Shown: positions 46,817 to 56,625 of the stretch, in pieces | How positions within the stretch are numbered: position 1 is the first letter of the stretch | Layout: each line of letters starts with the position of its first letter | Assembly: GCF_000300455.3 (NCBI RefSeq) | Contig: NZ_CP007215.2 | Coordinates: 2,294,001-2,358,000, forward strand | Origin: Kosakonia sacchari SP1 | GTDB lineage: Bacteria; Pseudomonadota; Gammaproteobacteria; Enterobacterales; Enterobacteriaceae | DNA length: 64,000 nucleotides | Direction of reading: 5' to 3' | Translations under genes and position numbers: made by a program | Notes under the pieces: model-generated | The model's input: only the letters and a program-made list of their open reading frames with translations | The model's database searches: none | What the model was told of the DNA's origin: nothing

Positions 46817-47137
46817 ATGCTGCAACCCGTTCAGCTTTTTAAAATCCTCGCCGATGAAACGCGGTTAACCATCGTGCTGTTGCTCAGAGAAGCCGGTGAA
46901 CTTTGCGTGTGTGATATTTGCGCAGCGGCGGGGGAGTCGCAGCCTAAAATTTCCAGGCACATTGCGATGTTACGTGAATATGGTCTGGTCGTTGATCGGC
47001 GTGCGGGGAAATGGATCCATTATCGACTGTCACCTCATATGCCCGCCTGGGCGGCGGCAACAATTGACACAGCATGGGATTGCTTGCGTGAAGAGACGCG
47101 AGCCAAACTGAAATCGGTGCCTTTGGGTTCGTGTTGA
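46817..47137 (+). CDS. arsR: Arsenite-responsive repressor ArsR
   Basis: The 106-residue winged-helix repressor has the metalloid site ELCVCDICAA (C-x-C-x2-C type) near residues 30-40, on the DNA-recognition side, and the recognition helix ESQPKISRHIAMLREYGLV. HYRLSPHMPAWAA matches E. coli ArsR. It starts the arsRBC operon, with arsB 42 bases after its stop. Confidence 0.95.
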   Translation: MLQPVQLFKILADETRLTIVLLLREAGELCVCDICAAAGESQPKISRHIAMLREYGLVVDRRAGKWIHYRLSPHMPAWAAATIDTAWDCLREETRAKLKSVPLGSC

Positions 47138-47179
47138 TAACAAAACATATTCATCAATTCGTATGTCATGGAGTCTGAA

Positions 47180-48472
47180 ATGTTACTGGCTGGAAGCATC
47201 TTTATTTTCACCCTCGTGCTGGTTATCTGGCAACCCAAAGGGTTGAGTATTGGCTGGAGCGCAACGCTTGGCGCGGTGCTGGCGCTGGTCTGTGGTGTGA
47301 TTCATATGAACGATATTCCGGCGGTGTGGAATATCGTCTGGAACGCGACAGCGACGTTTATTGCCGTCATTATCATCAGCTTGCTGCTGGATGAGTCGGG
47401 TTTTTTCGAATGGGCAGCGCTGCATGTTGCACGCTGGGGCAACGGGCGCGGGCGGTTGCTGTTCACCTATATTGTGTTGTTAGGCGCCGCGGTCGCAGCC
47501 CTGTTTGCCAACGATGGTGCCGCGCTGATCCTGACACCGATTGTCATTGCCATGTTGCTGGCGCTTGGTTTCAGCCCGCGAGCCACATTGGCGTTCGTGA
47601 TGGCCGCAGGTTTTATTGCCGATACCGCCAGTCTGCCGCTGATTGTCTCGAATCTGGTTAATATCGTATCGGCAGACTTTTTCCACCTGGGATTCACCGC
47701 CTACGCTTCCATCATGGTGCCGGTGGACATCGCGGCAATCGCGGCGACACTTACCATGCTCCACCTCTTTTTCCGCCGTGAAATTCCGCAAACTTATGCC
47801 GTGGATAAACTGGCAGCACCTGGCCGCGCAATTAAAGATCCGGCGACATTTCGCACCGGCTGGGTCGTGCTGATCCTGCTGCTGGCGGGCTTTTTTGTAC
47901 TGGAACCACTCGGTATTCCGGTGAGTGCTATTGCGGCTGTTGGTGCGCTGATTCTGTTTGCCGTCGCCAAAAAAGGTGCAGCGATTGATACAAACAAAGT
48001 GCTGCGCGGTGCACCGTGGCAAATCGTTATCTTTTCGCTGGGCATGTACCTGGTCGTGTATGGGCTGCGAAACGCGGGCCTCACCGAATACCTTTCCGGG
48101 ATTCTGAATCTGCTGGCCAATAACGGTTTGTGGGCGACCACCATCGGCACCGGTTTTATTACCGCGTTCCTTTCGTCAGTCATGAATAATATGCCAACGG
48201 TGTTGATTGGCGCGTTGTCGATTGAGGGCAGCAGCGCAACGGGCGTGATTAAAGAGGCGATGATTTTTGCCAATGTGATTGGCTGCGATCTTGGTCCAAA
48301 AATCACGCCTATTGGCAGCCTGGCGACACTGCTTTGGTTGCATGTGCTGGCGCAGAAGAAGATTGCAGTGAGCTGGGGATATTACTTCCGAACCGGTATC
48401 GTGATGACGCTGCCGGTTCTTTTTGTCACGCTGATGGCGCTGGCACTGCGCCTCTCTTTTCCTTTGTCGTGA
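47180..48472 (+). CDS. arsB: Arsenite/antimonite efflux permease ArsB
   Basis: The 430-residue inner-membrane protein has about twelve helices and extrudes arsenite using the membrane potential. The ATG at 47180 ([21 protein letters not shown]) behind GGAG matches E. coli ArsB; an ATG at 47168 overlaps the ribosome site. Conserved segments are [23 protein letters not shown] and [17 protein letters not shown]. Confidence 0.96.
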   Translation: MLLAGSIFIFTLVLVIWQPKGLSIGWSATLGAVLALVCGVIHMNDIPAVWNIVWNATATFIAVIIISLLLDESGFFEWAALHVARWGNGRGRLLFTYIVLLGAAVAALFANDGAALILTPIVIAMLLALGFSPRATLAFVMAAGFIADTASLPLIVSNLVNIVSADFFHLGFTAYASIMVPVDIAAIAATLTMLHLFFRREIPQTYAVDKLAAPGRAIKDPATFRTGWVVLILLLAGFFVLEPLGIPVSAIAAVGALILFAVAKKGAAIDTNKVLRGAPWQIVIFSLGMYLVVYGLRNAGLTEYLSGILNLLANNGLWATTIGTGFITAFLSSVMNNMPTVLIGALSIEGSSATGVIKEAMIFANVIGCDLGPKITPIGSLATLLWLHVLAQKKIAVSWGYYFRTGIVMTLPVLFVTLMALALRLSFPLS

Positions 48473-48480
48473 GAGTATTT

Positions 48481-48909
48481 ATGAGCAACGTTACGATTTA
48501 TCACAACCCGGACTGCGGCACCTCGCGCAACACGCTGGCGCTGATCCGCAACAGCGGCGTGGAGCCGACGATTATTCACTACCTTGAGACGCCACCGTCG
48601 CGCGATGAACTCACAACACTGATAAGCGCGATGGGCAAATCGGTGCGCGAGTTGTTGCGCAAAAATGTCGAGCTGTACGAACAGTTGGGGCTGGCAGAAG
48701 ATCGCTTTACGGACGCGCAGCTCATCGATTTTATGCTTGAGCATCCCATTTTGATTAACCGGCCTATCGTTGTTACACCGCGCGGTACACGCCTTTGTCG
48801 CCCGTCGGAAGTAGTGCTGGAGATCCTGTCTGAGGCGCAGAAAGGCGCGTTCTCGAAAGAGGACGGGGAGCAGGTCGTTGATCACAACGGCAAGCGGATC
48901 GCGCCGTAA
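48481..48909 (+). CDS. arsC: Glutaredoxin-dependent arsenate reductase ArsC
   Basis: The 142-residue cytosolic enzyme reduces arsenate to arsenite for ArsB. The catalytic Cys12 is in IYHNPDCGTSRNTL, and the three arginines that bind arsenate are present (including RPIVVTPRGTRLCRP). The ATG at 48481 lies eight bases after the arsB stop. It ends the operon. Confidence 0.96.
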   Translation: MSNVTIYHNPDCGTSRNTLALIRNSGVEPTIIHYLETPPSRDELTTLISAMGKSVRELLRKNVELYEQLGLAEDRFTDAQLIDFMLEHPILINRPIVVTPRGTRLCRPSEVVLEILSEAQKGAFSKEDGEQVVDHNGKRIAP

Positions 48910-48979
48910 CCCGGTAGTAAACCCGTTAAATATGCACACGCTTTTTTGAGAGAACGCCCGCAGAATGCGGGCGTTGCGA

Positions 48980-51277
48980 TCAGGCAATACGCAGCGTTTC
49001 GCGTGTTTTAGCTGGCGAGATGATAACAGGAATGGATTTCGAGGTTGGCGTACCGGTGCCGTCGCCAAAACGCGTCAGCGGAACCAATGGGTTGGTTTCC
49101 GGATAATAGGCCGCCAGGTTGCCGCGCGGGATGTCATAAGCGACAAGGCGAAAAGCCTCAACGCGGCGCTGCACACCATCTGTTGACTGGGTTTCAATAT
49201 CCACCCGGTCACCATCATTCAGCCCGAGCGAACGAATATCGTCGGGGTGCATAAACAGCACGTCGCGCTGCCCATAAACCCCACGGTAGCGGTCATCAAG
49301 CCCGTAAATGGTGGTGTTGTACTGATCATGTGAGCGTAATGTCTGCAACACAAACGGCGATTGCGTTTCCGGACAGACTGACAGCGGCAGGGCGGCTGCG
49401 CTGAATTCCGCTTTGCCGGAAGGCGTATTAAACCGTAAATCTGCGGCAGCATTCCCCAGCCAGAACCCGCCGGGCTCTTCACAGCGGGCATTAAAGTTGT
49501 TAAAGCCCGGAATAGTGGCGGCAATATGATCGCGGATCAGGTTGTAATCACCCGCCAGCGCCAGCCAGTCGACCTTTTCACTGCCCAGCGTGGCATGGGC
49601 GATGCCAGCGACAATCGCCGTTTCCGAACGCTGTGTCGCCGCCAGCGGTTTGCCGATACCTTCCGAGGCATGCACCATGCTGAAGGAGTCTTCCACGGTC
49701 ACGAACTGACGCCCGCTTGCCTGCATATCTTCTTCGGTACGGCCAAGCGTCGGCAGGATCAGCGACTGTTTACCCGGCATCAAATGGCTGCGGTTCAGTT
49801 TGGTGCTGATGTAGACCGTCAGCCCGCAACGGCGCAGCGCTTCACAGGTGCGTGGCGTATCCGGCGCGGCGGCGGCCAGATTGCCACCGAGGGCAAGTAG
49901 CACTTTCACTTCATCACGCAGCATCGCCGAAATGGCCTCCACCGTATGATGCCCGTGCTCGCGCGGTGGTTCGAAGTTGAAATGACGGGCAAGGCTGTCG
50001 AGCAGGGCGACCGGCGGTTTTTCATCGATCCCCATCGTGCGGTTGCCCTGCACATTGCTGTGTCCGCGCACCGGGCACAGCCCCGCGCCCGGTTTGCCCA
50101 GGTGGCCGCCAAGCAGTTGCAGGTTAGTGATTTCCCGTACCGTGTTCAGCGAGTGCTTGTGCTGGGTAATGCCCATTGCCCAGGTACAAATCACGCGTTT
50201 TGCGTTCTGCCAGATGGCTGCCGCCTCGCGTAATTGCTGCTGTTTCAGACCAGATTGCTGTTCAATGGTCTGCCAGTCGGTGGCATCGATTTGCGCAAAC
50301 CAGTCCTCAATGCCGTGGGTGTGCTGCGCAATAAAGGCATCGTCAAAAATACTCGCCTCGCCGTTAGCCAGCCGCTGGCGCTGCGTTTCCAGCAACGCTT
50401 TCGCCATCCCGCGCACCGCCGCCATATCACCGCCGAGATTGGGCTGATAATAAGCGGAGCTAATTGTGCCCGCCATCGGCGTGACCACCTCCAGCGGTTT
50501 TTGTGGATCGGCAAACCGCTCAAGGCCGCGTTCACGCAGGGTATTAAAGGTGACAATGCGCGCCCCGCGATCGGCGGCGTGCCGCAGGCTATGCAGCATA
50601 CGCGGGTGGTTGGTGCCGGGGTTTTGCCCGAAGACAAAAATCGCGTCCGCTTGATCAAAATCAGCGAGGTGAATGGTGCCTTTACCCACGCCGATACTGC
50701 GTTTCAGCCCCGCGCCGCTCGCTTCGTGGCACATATTGGAGCAGTCCGGGAAGTTATTGGTGCCGACCATGCGGCCAAACAGTTGATAAAGCCAGGACGA
50801 TTCATTGCTGGCACGACCGGACGTATACAGTTCGAGCTGATTGGGGTTATCCATCGCCTTAATATGCTCGCCAATCATAGCCAGTGCGTCATTCCAGGAA
50901 ACCGGTTCGTAGTGATCGGTTTGCGGGTTGTAACGCAGCGGTTCGGTCAGCCGGCCCTGGTATTCAAGAAAATAGTCGCTCTGGCGGTTAAGCGCTGTCA
51001 CGCTGTGTTGCGCAAAAAAAGTGGCGTCAATCTGGCGGCGCGTGGCCTCCCAGGTCACGGCTTTTGCGCCGTTTTCACAAAAACTGAAAGTGCTTTTATT
51101 GTCATCACCCCAGGCGCAGCCGGGGCAGTCGAAGCCGCGCGCTTTGTTCATGCGCAACAGGTTGCGCATATTTTTCAGCGCGTTTTTACTGTCAATAACG
51201 AAGCGCGTTGTCGCTTCCAGCGAGCCCAGACCACCGGCAGCAGCGTGGTAAGGTTTAATAGCGGTTTTGAATTTCAT
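48980..51277 (-). CDS. FdhF/YdeP-family molybdopterin oxidoreductase
   Basis: The 765-residue protein belongs to the molybdopterin oxidoreductases of the FdhF/YdeP branch. The N-terminus has CPGCAWGDDNKSTFSFCENGAKAVTWE. Only a partial Fe-S cysteine set is seen, as in YdeP. NNFPDCSNMCHEASGAG and NPGTNHPRMLHSLRHAADRGA follow, then a C-terminal cofactor-binding domain with SHDQYNTTIYGLDDRYRGVYGQRDV. The substrate is unknown; E. coli YdeP contributes to acid resistance. It is clearly a paralogue or distant orthologue of YdeP, not identical. It is convergent with arsC. Confidence 0.9.
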   Translation of the reverse strand: MKFKTAIKPYHAAAGGLGSLEATTRFVIDSKNALKNMRNLLRMNKARGFDCPGCAWGDDNKSTFSFCENGAKAVTWEATRRQIDATFFAQHSVTALNRQSDYFLEYQGRLTEPLRYNPQTDHYEPVSWNDALAMIGEHIKAMDNPNQLELYTSGRASNESSWLYQLFGRMVGTNNFPDCSNMCHEASGAGLKRSIGVGKGTIHLADFDQADAIFVFGQNPGTNHPRMLHSLRHAADRGARIVTFNTLRERGLERFADPQKPLEVVTPMAGTISSAYYQPNLGGDMAAVRGMAKALLETQRQRLANGEASIFDDAFIAQHTHGIEDWFAQIDATDWQTIEQQSGLKQQQLREAAAIWQNAKRVICTWAMGITQHKHSLNTVREITNLQLLGGHLGKPGAGLCPVRGHSNVQGNRTMGIDEKPPVALLDSLARHFNFEPPREHGHHTVEAISAMLRDEVKVLLALGGNLAAAAPDTPRTCEALRRCGLTVYISTKLNRSHLMPGKQSLILPTLGRTEEDMQASGRQFVTVEDSFSMVHASEGIGKPLAATQRSETAIVAGIAHATLGSEKVDWLALAGDYNLIRDHIAATIPGFNNFNARCEEPGGFWLGNAAADLRFNTPSGKAEFSAAALPLSVCPETQSPFVLQTLRSHDQYNTTIYGLDDRYRGVYGQRDVLFMHPDDIRSLGLNDGDRVDIETQSTDGVQRRVEAFRLVAYDIPRGNLAAYYPETNPLVPLTRFGDGTGTPTSKSIPVIISPAKTRETLRIA

Positions 51278-51493
51278 CTCTTCTTCCGGCTGCGGATTGT
51301 TACAGCGTTAGTGTAAGTTGCGTAAGGGGTTGAGGTCCAACGGAACGGAAACGTACGTTAAGGCGATAATTCGTTGTTTATAGTTAATTTTAATTTAGCA
51401 GACGATCCTCCATCAACGCCGCAGTATCTTACTACCGTCGCTGACAGAGGATGTCATGCGCAGCCGGTTCTCCTGAATCTTCAAAAGTTCCGA

Positions 51494-52582
51494 TTATAAA
51501 GGAATGTTTTCCTCTCTGGATTTCCATTCGGTTTTTATTGATTTTATATGGCGTAACCCCGTAATCGAATAAGTGCCAAGTATATTCAAATCTTTCGGTG
51601 AACTAATTGTCATTAGCTCACCACGACCAAAATAGCTTTCAACAGAACCGATGAAACACGTCCCGTTCAACCAAACAGGGATAACTGCGACAGGTTGAGT
51701 GACATAACTTCCAGCAATTTCAGTTCTATAATGCGCTGCATCTTCAGATGATATACCTGCAGGGACTGGGCAAATAGGTTCCTGTTCTTCTTTTTGCTTT
51801 TTTAAATAATATTTTTTAGTATTGAGTGATTTAATTAACTGTTTTTTGTCGTGATCGTTTAATGTTGGATTTAACGGCTTTCCTTCGTCTTGCGGTTGAA
51901 TAGAAAAGCTACCGTATTCGTAGTGATAATAAATAGTTACACTTGGAATTTTATTGCCTCTATTAAATGGCCGCAACAAATAAAAGGTATCTTCATCATA
52001 TTCACCATTAAACCAAAGTGCATAGACTTGGTCATTAATGCGAACCCACTGTCCCCACTGATTGGCTCCGCGCCCATTTTCTGAATATAGAGCACCTGTT
52101 ATAGTCTGAGTGTCATTTTCAGTATTATTATTTATATCGACGAATTTATTACCCGCCCGTTTTAGAACTCCCGTGTAGCTAAATAATCCAGTTCCACCTG
52201 AGTAGCTATTAATAATGAGGTCTCGCTCTCCGTCACCATCAAGATCAACAAGTTTGCAATTAACCTCTCCATTTTCCGAATCAGCACTGAAAGTTGTGTT
52301 GATAAAAGCCTGCCATTCATCATTACTAATTTTGGTGGAAGGTTTTTTAATTGATGCTTCTGTGTTGATTGTAAAGTCAGTATGGTTTTTTAATGGGAAT
52401 TTATCTGCTATTTTTTCCAGCCCTTGTCCTGGTTCATTTTGAAGCATCTCTGTCATAGTATTATAAAGTAATCTCAATGCAGAATTGTCAGACTCTACAT
52501 CATGTTGGCTGCGTTGTTGAGCAGCGAAAAGTGGAGGTGCGATAAAGAAAATTAAAATAGGGAATAATAGATCTCTGTTCAT
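51494..52582 (-). CDS. Exported protein, putative immunity protein to the adjacent effector
   Basis: The 362-residue protein has a signal peptide (MNRDLLFPILIFFIAPPLFAA), so it should be periplasmic. The ATG at 52582 shares its A with the TGA of the upstream gene (TGATG) behind AAGGAAAGGG; a GTG at 52585 is also possible. A calcium-loop-like DLDGDGERDLI near residue 115 recalls VCBS/FG-GAP or EF-hand loops. No enzyme motif is visible. Strong coupling to the peptidoglycan hydrolase gene and the AT-rich composition fit a periplasmic immunity protein of a secreted effector. This role is inferred from position and export, not from a known family. Confidence 0.75.
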   Translation of the reverse strand: MNRDLLFPILIFFIAPPLFAAQQRSQHDVESDNSALRLLYNTMTEMLQNEPGQGLEKIADKFPLKNHTDFTINTEASIKKPSTKISNDEWQAFINTTFSADSENGEVNCKLVDLDGDGERDLIINSYSGGTGLFSYTGVLKRAGNKFVDINNNTENDTQTITGALYSENGRGANQWGQWVRINDQVYALWFNGEYDEDTFYLLRPFNRGNKIPSVTIYYHYEYGSFSIQPQDEGKPLNPTLNDHDKKQLIKSLNTKKYYLKKQKEEQEPICPVPAGISSEDAAHYRTEIAGSYVTQPVAVIPVWLNGTCFIGSVESYFGRGELMTISSPKDLNILGTYSITGLRHIKSIKTEWKSREENIPL

Positions 52583-54792
52583 CACCCTTTCCTTAACTGG
52601 TTTGATTCAGGTTTTTCGACTATTACATTGCCATTGCTGTCTGGGAATTTTTGCTCAGTGAGTACTGAAATAGCACTGCCGTATATGCAGCAGCGATCAG
52701 TGAATCCATTGAGGGCAGTTGAGTATAGAGTGTTTATTCTTCCAGGTAGATTAACTGAAGCGCTGGCCTTCCAGAAGGCAGGGCTACGGTAGTATATTTT
52801 TATTCTGGAGTTTGTATTTACGCTACATCTTTCAAGCTCATGTTCTGCATCTGAATGATAAGCCATATAAGCCGAAGCCCAATAAAAACCGGCACTGCTA
52901 ACGACGTCATAATCGTTACTGCTGACGTTATTTCGCCACATCCTGATACTGTCAGGAATATCATTCTCTGTATCTGTGAGATGATTATCTATTTGTCTGA
53001 TATTCCTGTTTGCATACAGGCGATTGTATTCTGCAGATAACCTGTTTTTTATATCATTAGAGTATCCGCGGCCACAAAAACTAAAGTAGTCAAAGTAGTT
53101 ACCTGGACTAGTTAGTTGCAATAACCCACGTCCATGCCACGGATAATACCAGAGTTGTCGGCTTCCAACCTCTTCTCTTTGGGATAACCACTGTGTTTCC
53201 TGTATGGCATTCCCAAGAAAGCAGGCAATACGCAGAGGTGTATTAATCAGATACTTTTGCATTCCCTTATTCAGGTGAATATGAATACTATCAGCCATAC
53301 TCCCAGTCGGATCTCTATAGACTATGGGTTCCCAGAGATAACTATTACGACGAGCCATTCTTATCACGTTCAGGGGAACAAACTGTTTCAGCTCTGACCT
53401 GCTGAGCCAGCAGCACTTGCGGAAATGGGTGATGAAGGCCACCGGATGGAAATGCCACAGTCTGCCGGTGCCAGGCTCACCCGTGTCAAAACACAGCGCG
53501 GAGGCATGACTTTTCAGCTGTTCATAGTCCTCCTCAGATATGGCCGGGACATCACCGGTACCGGTTCTGAGCCAGGCATAGCGCTGGTCAAAGGTGGCGG
53601 CATTCCATTCCAGCGGAAAATGACAGATCAGATGGCTGCTCAGGTCGCTGAAATGCCCGCTTTCCTGCAATCCGGCGATAAGGGGGGAATGACACTGGCT
53701 GTTACTATCCGTGTCATCGTCCACCATCCGCCAGCCCGTCCAGTGCGGGAAATCGGCATCGCTGAATTTTTTGATATCAGCGGAGGCCAGATTGACCATA
53801 CCCGTTCCGCCGGGGAAGCTGACGGTACGCCACAGCGGGGCATCAGCAGGTGTCAGGGTTTCATATTCTGCGCTGATGACCCGGCCGAAGCGGAGCAGTT
53901 CAAACCCGGCAGACGGGTTCTGCGGGTACAGACGGCAGGCTGTCCGGTACAGATTGTATTCATACTTTCCCGATGAATTCCGGCTGTCATCAAGATGATT
54001 AGCATCTGTATTCACCAGCGGTTCCCCCACCGTGTCGAACAATGCAGCCGTGGTGGCGTTCTGCCTGCGGGTGAGCATCGTGCAGTCGCCTTTTTCGAAG
54101 GTCATACTGACAAACAGCGGTTCGGTACTGGTATGAACGGCATTAAGGCGGTTCGTATCCGGTGAGGCAGCGTCAGATACAGATTCGTAAAAGTGTGTGC
54201 CGGGAGGCAGATAAAAATGGATATCGCCGTAAACCGTGTCCGTTCGTCCGTCCCGGGTGATATCGAGTTCGGCCGTTGTGCGTCCGGTCAGCTTCAGCAT
54301 GTTTTCGTTGTCACAGAACACCTGAAAATGAAAGGCATTGGTTTCGCTAACCATACCACTCTGCCCGATGCGCTCCTTGCGCCAGACTCTTGCTCCGTCC
54401 CTGATTGCCGGGTCCAGTCGGTCCATGAGATGCATGTACAGTGAGTAATACTCGACATGACAGTTTTCACCGATATCGGTCTGATGTTTCAGCAGCACAT
54501 AGCCGTCATCGGTTCTGCCATCATAATTCAGCGGGAAAGTATCGCGTTTAGCTGTGGAAGACGGCGAGCGAAAAGAAACCACTTCCCCGTCTGCAATGGC
54601 GCGGACGAACTCAATGCGGTCGTAGCCTTCCTCTCGGCGGTCAGTGTGGAGAACATGCACCCCACCGTGCCATGATGCGTGTCTGTTGAGGGGGAAATCC
54701 CGGTTTATATCCACGGGCATCATTCTGCTGACCCATGACAGGTCACTTTCTGCGGCGTTCCGGGGACGGACAAATGGCGGGCTGATTATCAT
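52582..54792 (-). CDS. Two-domain peptidoglycan hydrolase, type VI secretion effector-like
   Basis: The 736-residue protein has no signal peptide. The N-terminal third looks like an M23-type metallopeptidase: HASWHGGVHVLH near residue 40, YYSLYMHL near 117 and NAFHFQVF near 153 match the H-x-G-x-D/H, Y-x-H and H-x-H-type blocks, in degenerate form. The C-terminal 270 residues look lysozyme- or GH19-like: RIACFLGNAIQETQWL with the candidate acid, WYYPWHGRGLLQLTSPGNYFDYFSF, then a helical end. The linker HPVAFITHFRKCCWLSRSELKQF is typical of type VI lysozyme effectors. This dual layout recalls TseP of Aeromonas. No vgrG, hcp or PAAR gene is in the window. Confidence 0.7.
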   Translation of the reverse strand: MIISPPFVRPRNAAESDLSWVSRMMPVDINRDFPLNRHASWHGGVHVLHTDRREEGYDRIEFVRAIADGEVVSFRSPSSTAKRDTFPLNYDGRTDDGYVLLKHQTDIGENCHVEYYSLYMHLMDRLDPAIRDGARVWRKERIGQSGMVSETNAFHFQVFCDNENMLKLTGRTTAELDITRDGRTDTVYGDIHFYLPPGTHFYESVSDAASPDTNRLNAVHTSTEPLFVSMTFEKGDCTMLTRRQNATTAALFDTVGEPLVNTDANHLDDSRNSSGKYEYNLYRTACRLYPQNPSAGFELLRFGRVISAEYETLTPADAPLWRTVSFPGGTGMVNLASADIKKFSDADFPHWTGWRMVDDDTDSNSQCHSPLIAGLQESGHFSDLSSHLICHFPLEWNAATFDQRYAWLRTGTGDVPAISEEDYEQLKSHASALCFDTGEPGTGRLWHFHPVAFITHFRKCCWLSRSELKQFVPLNVIRMARRNSYLWEPIVYRDPTGSMADSIHIHLNKGMQKYLINTPLRIACFLGNAIQETQWLSQREEVGSRQLWYYPWHGRGLLQLTSPGNYFDYFSFCGRGYSNDIKNRLSAEYNRLYANRNIRQIDNHLTDTENDIPDSIRMWRNNVSSNDYDVVSSAGFYWASAYMAYHSDAEHELERCSVNTNSRIKIYYRSPAFWKASASVNLPGRINTLYSTALNGFTDRCCIYGSAISVLTEQKFPDSNGNVIVEKPESNQLRKG

Positions 54793-54886
54793 GCTGACTC
54801 CCTGTCAGATTTGTAGAATTAATCAAAGTGCAGAATAGCGAAATTTTATTTAAATAAGCATTGTCCACTGACAAAGAAAATACGGG

Positions 54887-55340
<454 letters not shown>

Positions 55341-55399
55341 CACAATTAACGCGTTGTTTACCTGTTGCGCAACCGGAAGAGAAGATAAGCGCGCCGGGA

Positions 55400-56323
55400 T
55401 CAACCCGGCATCGTTTTGCGAATCGCCGCAATCAGCGCGTGAGCGGCGGGTGGCAGGGGGCTATCCACGCGGGTGATGATGCCAATCGGATCGCCGATAC
55501 CGGGCGGCGCAATGGGCAGCGCGACCAGAGAGCCCAGCCGCAAATCATCTTTTACCGCGCCGGAAGGGACAAACCACACGTAGTCATATTCAACAGTAAG
55601 CTGGCGCGACAGCGAGGCGGAAAGCGTCTCCAGGCAACCAGACGGCAGCGTGCAGTTCTGACTGGCGAGCAGATCTTCGGTGTTTTGCCGTGGCACGGTA
55701 CCTTCCGGTAAGACCACCACCGGCCATTCCAGCACTTTGCTTAGCGTGACCGTGGTTTGCAGCAACGGATGTCGCGGGCGTACCACCAGTTTTAGCGACT
55801 CGAGAAACAGCAGTTCATAACTCAGGCCGCTCATCAAATCCGGGTCGGACATGCGACCAATGCCTAGATCCAGTTCACCGGATTTCAGCCCGGCGAGGAT
55901 CATCGGATTATTGGCAGTGGCAACCTGAATGGTGATATCCGGCTGCTGTTTATGCAGTTGACCAATGACCGCCGGTAAGATCCCCAGCGCGGCGGTGGGT
56001 AGCGCACCAATGCGGATCAGGTCGTTTTTGAGTTCGGTTTTGTGGCTTAGTGACTGCCCGGCAATGTTCACCGCGTCCAGTACGCGAACGGCGTGGGTAA
56101 GAAATTGTTCGCCCACCAGGGTGAGTTGCGCGCCCATGCGACCACGTTCAAACAGGCGCTTACCGGTGAGTTGCTCGAGTTCGTTGAGGGTTTTCGACAG
56201 CGCAGGCTGACTTAAGTTAAGGGTTTCAGCCGCGCGCCCCAAAGTTCCTTGTTGAGCGACGGCTACGAAAGTATGCAAATGGCGCAGACGAATGCGCTGT
56301 GAAAACAGACCGTTTTTTTCCAT
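55400..56323 (-). CDS. ydcI: LysR-family regulator YdcI
   Basis: The 307-residue regulator is nearly identical to E. coli YdcI at the N-terminus (MEKNGLFSQRIRLRHLHTFVAVAQQG). The winged helix LGRAAETLNLSQPALSKTLNELEQ is followed by an effector domain with LSASLSRQLTVEYDYVWFVPSGAVKDDLR. YdcI is linked to acid and stress responses in enterobacteria. It is divergent from ydcJ as in E. coli. Confidence 0.95.
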   Translation of the reverse strand: MEKNGLFSQRIRLRHLHTFVAVAQQGTLGRAAETLNLSQPALSKTLNELEQLTGKRLFERGRMGAQLTLVGEQFLTHAVRVLDAVNIAGQSLSHKTELKNDLIRIGALPTAALGILPAVIGQLHKQQPDITIQVATANNPMILAGLKSGELDLGIGRMSDPDLMSGLSYELLFLESLKLVVRPRHPLLQTTVTLSKVLEWPVVVLPEGTVPRQNTEDLLASQNCTLPSGCLETLSASLSRQLTVEYDYVWFVPSGAVKDDLRLGSLVALPIAPPGIGDPIGIITRVDSPLPPAAHALIAAIRKTMPG

Positions 56324-56490
56324 AAGATGATGTTAAAAACCGTGCAGAACCGCTGGCAAGTTAAGTTGTTTAATTTTGATAACCAGATAGCAAAATATTA
56401 TTAACATTTAATCTCTTTGAGTTACAAACGGATTCTGCCCGCAATGTGACGTAACCAGCATGTTGATAAGGGTTTTCTGCGCTGCTGTTC

Positions 56491-56507
56491 CATAATCTTT
56501 CGTTATG
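56491..56507. promoter_or_regulatory. Candidate LysR box between ydcI and ydcJ
   Basis: CATAA-TCTTTCG-TTATG is a perfect inverted repeat containing the LysR T-N11-A motif. It lies in the 302-base divergent region between ydcI and ydcJ, the usual place for LysR autoregulation. Nothing else is recognised in that region apart from GGAGGG before ydcJ. Confidence 0.45.
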
Positions 56508-56625
56508 TTCGTTACCGCGCTATGCACGCGCGTTTTCTGCCACGATCACACTTTGTAAATTTCCCATCACGCACGCAAAAAGGCTTCTCTACACTCCAGA
56601 GAGAACACACTGGAGGGATTACACT

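Noticed and set aside
50234..51316. Open frame of 360 codons on the plus strand
   Set aside because: Antisense to the FdhF/YdeP-type gene and without recognisable protein features.
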